Shown here: piece by piece, positions 6,734 to 9,835 of the stretch | Layout: every line of letters starts with the position of its first letter | Position numbering within the stretch: position 1 is the first letter of the stretch | Source of the DNA: CAYUNT01 sp964446285 | Lineage (GTDB): Bacteria > Sumerlaeota > Sumerlaeia > SLMS01 > CAYUNT01 | Length of the DNA stretch: 9,835 nucleotides | Reading direction: 5' to 3' | NCBI GenBank assembly: GCA_964446285.1 | Contig: CAYUNT010000173.1 | Location: 1-9,835 of the forward strand | The notes under the pieces: generated by a model | The model's database searches: none | The model's input: the letters and a program-made list of their open reading frames with translations, nothing else | Told to the model about the DNA's origin: nothing | Program-made: the position numbers and the translations under genes

Positions 6734-7882
6734 TTATTCGCCCAGGCCACGCTCGCGCAAAAGCGCCAGCAGAACCGGCTCGATCATCGCGCGAATGGCG
6801 GGGCTGGCATAGCCAATCCAACTGCATTCCGTATGCGTGTCTAGTGGATAAGTCAGCGGTTTTCCGCCTCCATCCGCAAGAACGATGCCCGCCTCTTCGG
6901 CCACCAATGCCGCCGCCAGATCGTAGGGGTGGCAGGCGAGCGGGCGGGGAAGGCCCCGCTCGCGCAGCACGGGGGCAAACAGCGGGCGGATGTCCGCGAT
7001 AAAGGCGTCGCGCCCCATCAGGAGTTCATAAAGCTGCCCGCCCGTCGAAATATACTGATCTTCAAATACTTCCGACAGGCCTTCACGCGCGGGACCCAGC
7101 ACACGACGCAGCATTTCCTCTTCGAGCGACGCGATGGCGTCGCGCGCGCCAGGGAAAAACTTGGCGAAGGATACGAACCGGTGGCGGATGTCGCGCAAGT
7201 CGGGACGCCGCAGCAACAGTTCGCCCCGCGTCCCCGTCCGGACATCTCGCCACGCCGCATGTGCCGCGCCCCGCCCGCGCACGGCCCAAAGCATGTCTGA
7301 GCGCCATTGTTTCGAGATGGGGATTTCCACCTGCGCCGCCACATAAATATCCGCGAGCGATGGCGGGGGAGAGGCGGGGCGGCCGCCGGGCGCTGCGCCC
7401 AACAACACCCACGCCGGACGCTTGTCCGTCATGAGTCCGCGTGTGCCGTCGATGGGGTCAGCAATAAGCGTGATGGAAGGGCGTTTGCACGAGGCGTTGG
7501 TGGACGTTTGCTGAGCGATTCCTTCAGCAACAAGGCGGACTTCGCAATGCGGCGCGATCTCTGATTCCACAAATCGCAGCAAGGCTCTTTCCGCAACGGC
7601 GTCGATGGCATACGTGATATCGCCCGCTTCACCGCTCGCATCGTGCACGGCGGCAAGATCGCCGGGACAAACTCCCTTCGCGCCTCCTTGCTTTCCATCG
7701 CGGATTTCCAATACGGCGTCTCGGATGGATTCGCCAAGCGCGACAAGGCGCTCTGCCATCCAATCCGGATCGAGGGGGAAGTCCACGCCGCATGAAAGTG
7801 GGGGAGCGGAGGCCGCGGAGGAAGCAGGAAGGCTGGGAGAATACGCCGAATCGGGGGAAAAATGCTTGGTGGAGCGGCGCAT
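6734..7882 (-). CDS. Inositol-monophosphatase-family (FIG superfamily) phosphatase
   Basis: This 382-residue protein belongs to the Mg/Li-sensitive phosphatase superfamily that includes inositol monophosphatase, 3'(2'),5'-bisphosphate nucleotidase and fructose-1,6-bisphosphatase. The metal-binding residues are visible: E120 in VAEG, the signature DPIDGT (142-147) with D142 and D145, and D321 in CHPYDLAAALVAEEAG, the C-terminal WDxAAxxxxxEAG motif with Tyr for Trp. An EDQYISTGGQLYELL block (274-288) occurs, as I recall, in an uncharacterised branch of the family in environmental bacteria. It is longer than simple inositol monophosphatases (about 260-270) and has a Ser/Ala-rich head (about 9-29). 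The start codon follows the glycerate kinase stop by one base, so translation is probably coupled. Substrate is unknown; a sugar or polyol phosphate is most likely. Confidence 0.88.
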   Translation of the reverse strand: MRRSTKHFSPDSAYSPSLPASSAASAPPLSCGVDFPLDPDWMAERLVALGESIRDAVLEIRDGKQGGAKGVCPGDLAAVHDASGEAGDITYAIDAVAERALLRFVESEIAPHCEVRLVAEGIAQQTSTNASCKRPSITLIADPIDGTRGLMTDKRPAWVLLGAAPGGRPASPPPSLADIYVAAQVEIPISKQWRSDMLWAVRGRGAAHAAWRDVRTGTRGELLLRRPDLRDIRHRFVSFAKFFPGARDAIASLEEEMLRRVLGPAREGLSEVFEDQYISTGGQLYELLMGRDAFIADIRPLFAPVLRERGLPRPLACHPYDLAAALVAEEAGIVLADGGGKPLTYPLDTHTECSWIGYASPAIRAMIEPVLLALLRERGLGE

Positions 7883-7883
7883 A

Positions 7884-9188
7884 TTACGCCCCCGCTTTGG
7901 CGGCCGGGGCTAAAGACGGCTGGCTCGCTGCCGCCGCGCTGGCGGAATCCGCCATAGACATTTTTCCCGCTCCTTTTGCCATCCAGTATAGCCGGAAAAC
8001 GCGGGCCGCGGCGCGCCGAAGCAATGCCTGAGCCTCGTCCATTGCCTTGGATTCCTCGCATGGCCCTTCCACAATCGAGAACGCTCCAAATATCCCGGCC
8101 TTTTCCAATTCGGCGTGAGGCGGCGCCTGGGCGATGGACCCCGCAAGAACACAAGCGGGGATTTTCCGGTTCACGCAACGGCGTCCGACGCCCGAAATGA
8201 CCTTGCCTTGGAGGCTCTGCGCATCGAGCGCGCCTTCGCCCGTCAAGACCAGCCCCGCACCATCCAGCGCCTCGTCGAAATGAAGCGCGTCGAGCACAAA
8301 ATCAATTCCTGAAACGATTTTCGCGCCAAGAAACGCGACCAATCCCGCCGCCAGTCCGCCCGCCGCGCCTCCGCCGGGGAGGGCGTTGATGCTCTGCGAA
8401 GCCAGCCCCGCGTCGCCCCACAACCCCACAAGCGAAGCCAGACCCCATTCGAGATGGGCCACGTCGTCTGGCGAAGCGCCTTTTTGCGGCGCGAAAACCG
8501 GCGCGGCGCCTCGCGGTCCCAACAGAGGATTCGTCACGTCGCACGCCACAAGAATTTCGCACTCGCGAACACGCGCCGGAAGCCCGGAGGCGTCAATCGT
8601 CTGGATGTTGTCCAGGTCCGCGCCTTTGGCAGGATTTGCAATCGGCTGGCGCCAGCGGTCCAACAACCGAATACCCAGCGCCTGCGCCATGCCAATTCCG
8701 CCATCGCACGTAGCCGATCCGCCCACACTGACAATAATCCGCTGAACTTCCGGTTCGGCAAGCGCCGCGGCGATCAACTGCCCCACGCCATGCGTTGAAG
8801 TGTTTAGCGGATTTCGGCGCGCGGGCGGAACTAGAGTGAGTCCAGCCGCCTCGGCCATTTCGATGATTGCAGTATGGCCATCCTTGAGGATTCCCCAGGG
8901 AGCCTTGCGCGGTTCTCCCAGCGGACCTAATACATAAGTTTCGCGGCGGCTCGCTCCCGCGTATTCGAGGAAAACCTCAAGCGTGCCGTCGCCGCCATCG
9001 GCCAGAGGAACGGCGCGAACATCAAGAGAAAGCGGGAGATTGGAGACCGCATCGCGAACGCCCTCGGACATCGCGTCGGCGGCTTGGATGGCGCTCAGGC
9101 TGCCTTTGAACGAATCCGGAGCGCAAACAACTGTAAACCGCGGCTGGTGGCAGCCAGCGGATTTAGGGGGATTGGATGGAGAAATCAT
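7884..9188 (-). CDS. glxK: Glycerate 2-kinase, GlxK/GarK family
   Basis: This enzyme phosphorylates D-glycerate with ATP, giving 2-phosphoglycerate in characterised members of this family, and links glyoxylate, glucarate or serine breakdown to glycolysis. Family motifs run through the whole protein: APDSFKGSLSA (23-33), PLADGGDGTLE (61-71), VGGSATCDGGIGMAQALG (155-172), CDVTNPLLGPRGA (216-228), LPGGGAAGGLAAGL (270-283) and LTGEGALDAQSLQGK (315-329). At residue 161 a Cys replaces the Asn usual in GGSATNDGG. The protein has 434 residues against about 380 for the family. The excess is a 17-residue N-terminal extension and an Ala/Ser-rich tail (about 410-434) whose coding sequence abuts the phosphatase gene. 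No good Shine-Dalgarno precedes ATG 9188, so a leaderless or weak start is possible. It is the first gene of a two-gene operon. Confidence 0.93.
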   Translation of the reverse strand: MISPSNPPKSAGCHQPRFTVVCAPDSFKGSLSAIQAADAMSEGVRDAVSNLPLSLDVRAVPLADGGDGTLEVFLEYAGASRRETYVLGPLGEPRKAPWGILKDGHTAIIEMAEAAGLTLVPPARRNPLNTSTHGVGQLIAAALAEPEVQRIIVSVGGSATCDGGIGMAQALGIRLLDRWRQPIANPAKGADLDNIQTIDASGLPARVRECEILVACDVTNPLLGPRGAAPVFAPQKGASPDDVAHLEWGLASLVGLWGDAGLASQSINALPGGGAAGGLAAGLVAFLGAKIVSGIDFVLDALHFDEALDGAGLVLTGEGALDAQSLQGKVISGVGRRCVNRKIPACVLAGSIAQAPPHAELEKAGIFGAFSIVEGPCEESKAMDEAQALLRRAAARVFRLYWMAKGAGKMSMADSASAAAASQPSLAPAAKAGA

Positions 9189-9364
9189 CAGGCGTCAGTT
9201 GACAAGGCGGGAAAATGGGTGGAAAAACTCGGCGGAAATTGGGCGCCGCCGACGCGCGGCCGGATCGTCCGGAAAATGCCGCGAGGGGATTCCGGAGCCG
9301 CGCAGGACGAATTAACCTGGTTTTCATGCTCCCGAAGCCGGAGCAAGCCAAGTCCAAACTGAAT

Positions 9365-9368
9365 GGAG
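9365..9368 (+). promoter_or_regulatory. Ribosome binding site of the acyltransferase gene
   Basis: GGAG lies 7 bases before ATG 9376 and fixes that start. The divergent gap 9189-9375 must hold promoters for both directions. It contains TTGACA at 9199 but no matching -10 element, plus short hairpins at 9260-9272 and 9328-9344. Confidence 0.6.
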
Positions 9369-9375
9369 CGCGCGC

Positions 9376-9835
9376 ATGAGCGCGAGCGATTTGCAAAAAA
9401 AACAATCCAGTGCGCCCGGGTCATCCGAAGCTGCCGCCGCCGCCGCCGAGTACGCTGCATCTGCCCCAAATTCGAAGACACAGTCCGGCGCGCAGAGACC
9501 GCGAGGTTTATTGAGGCGCATTCTCGGCGTTCCGGAAGGATGTGCGTTTCGTTATTTTCTACAAGACAAGTTCTGGAAATGGATCATGCGCCAGAATACC
9601 CGAGTCCCCTGGCCAGTTCACTTCACAACGCAGGTCGTCTGCCCCGAACGCGTAAAACTCGGACGCGCCACATTTCCGGGCGATTCGCCTCACTGCTACA
9701 TCCAGGCCATCAACGGAATTGAAGTGGGGGATTGCACAAATCTTGCGCCGGGCGTGGGACTTATCAGCGCCAACCACGATTCGCTGGATAATTCGCGCCA
9801 TCTTCCCGCGCCGCCGCTGCGCATTGGCCGCCACT
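9376..9835 (+). CDS. Hexapeptide-repeat (left-handed beta-helix) acyltransferase, 5' part
   Basis: An open frame from ATG 9376 runs to the window edge without a stop, giving 153 residues. Residues 1-45 form a Ser/Ala/Gln-rich head including six consecutive Ala. Residues 46-80 are helical and basic or aromatic (RRILGVPEGCAFRYFLQDKF). From about 82 the sequence has the regular short-turn pattern of a beta-helix: RVKLGRATFPGDSPHCYIQ, then INGIEVGDCTNLAPGVGLIS, then ANHDSLDN and PLRIGRH. The ISANHD segment matches acetyltransferases of the WcaF/WbbJ/serine-acetyltransferase type, where the His is catalytic. Such enzymes O- or N-acetylate sugars of surface polysaccharides, or sometimes serine or chloramphenicol. 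The C-terminal catalytic half lies outside the window, so the substrate cannot be inferred. Confidence 0.82.
   Translation, partial: MSASDLQKKQSSAPGSSEAAAAAAEYAASAPNSKTQSGAQRPRGLLRRILGVPEGCAFRYFLQDKFWKWIMRQNTRVPWPVHFTTQVVCPERVKLGRATFPGDSPHCYIQAINGIEVGDCTNLAPGVGLISANHDSLDNSRHLPAPPLRIGRH

Noticed and set aside
6612..6851. DnaA-box-like TTATCCACT at 6612-6620 and its complement at 6843-6851
   Set aside because: Each has one mismatch, but they are far apart. One overlaps the terminator stem and the other lies inside the phosphatase gene. No clustering.
9199..9227. TTGACA as a sigma-70 -35 element in the divergent gap
   Set aside because: The hexamer is perfect, but 17 bases on the sequence is GAAAAA, a poor -10, and the start is about 150 bases further. 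Not enough to call a promoter.
1..9835. CRISPR arrays, tRNA/rRNA genes, insertion sequences, toxin-antitoxin or defence genes
   Set aside because: No regularly spaced repeats, cloverleaf-like sequences, transposase or nuclease-type proteins were seen on either strand.

Overview
This is a GC-rich bacterial chromosomal segment carrying seven protein-coding genes: three on the plus strand, three on the minus strand, and one plus-strand gene cut by the right edge. The large Hanks-type kinase fused to TPR repeats, its DWG variant of the DFG motif, and the many Ala/Pro/Ser-rich linkers and tails suggest a Gram-negative lineage of the PVC type (Planctomycetes, Lentisphaerae and relatives) or a neighbouring candidate phylum. 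That placement is inference: the window has no rRNA or other phylogenetic marker.

Left part (1-3426, plus strand): a short non-coding leader holds an inverted pair of near-consensus DnaA boxes (49-69). It is followed by a GHMP-family kinase that resembles plant glucuronokinase and carries a Pro/Gln-rich insert. After about 200 bp come two closely spaced genes of unknown function: a TPR-like helical-repeat protein and a small protein with two membrane segments and a cytoplasmic helical tail.

Middle (3427-6733): a compact hairpin lies between the converging genes. The minus-strand gene is a Ser/Thr kinase of about 1000 residues with a coiled-coil linker and about seven TPR-like repeats, and no membrane segment. 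Its catalytic loop reads HRDLKPSQ where HRDLKPxN is usual. Upstream of it are two tandem hairpins containing three mutually complementary 6-mers, then a classical intrinsic terminator. These probably end the next operon or regulate read-through into the kinase gene.

Right part (6734-9835): a glycerate 2-kinase gene and an inositol-monophosphatase-family gene form a minus-strand operon with one base between stop and start. Divergent from them is the 5' part of a left-handed beta-helix (hexapeptide) acyltransferase gene that runs off the window.

How the genes work together: glucuronokinase (sugar activation), glycerate kinase (C3 acid entry to glycolysis), a sugar-phosphate-type phosphatase and an acyltransferase fit carbohydrate and envelope-polysaccharide metabolism. 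The kinase and the TPR/membrane pair look like signalling or scaffold components. No mobile element, CRISPR array, tRNA, rRNA or obvious defence system is visible. The most unusual points are the kinase active-site substitution, the alternative-hairpin and terminator region, the plant-like glucuronokinase and the DnaA-box pair.
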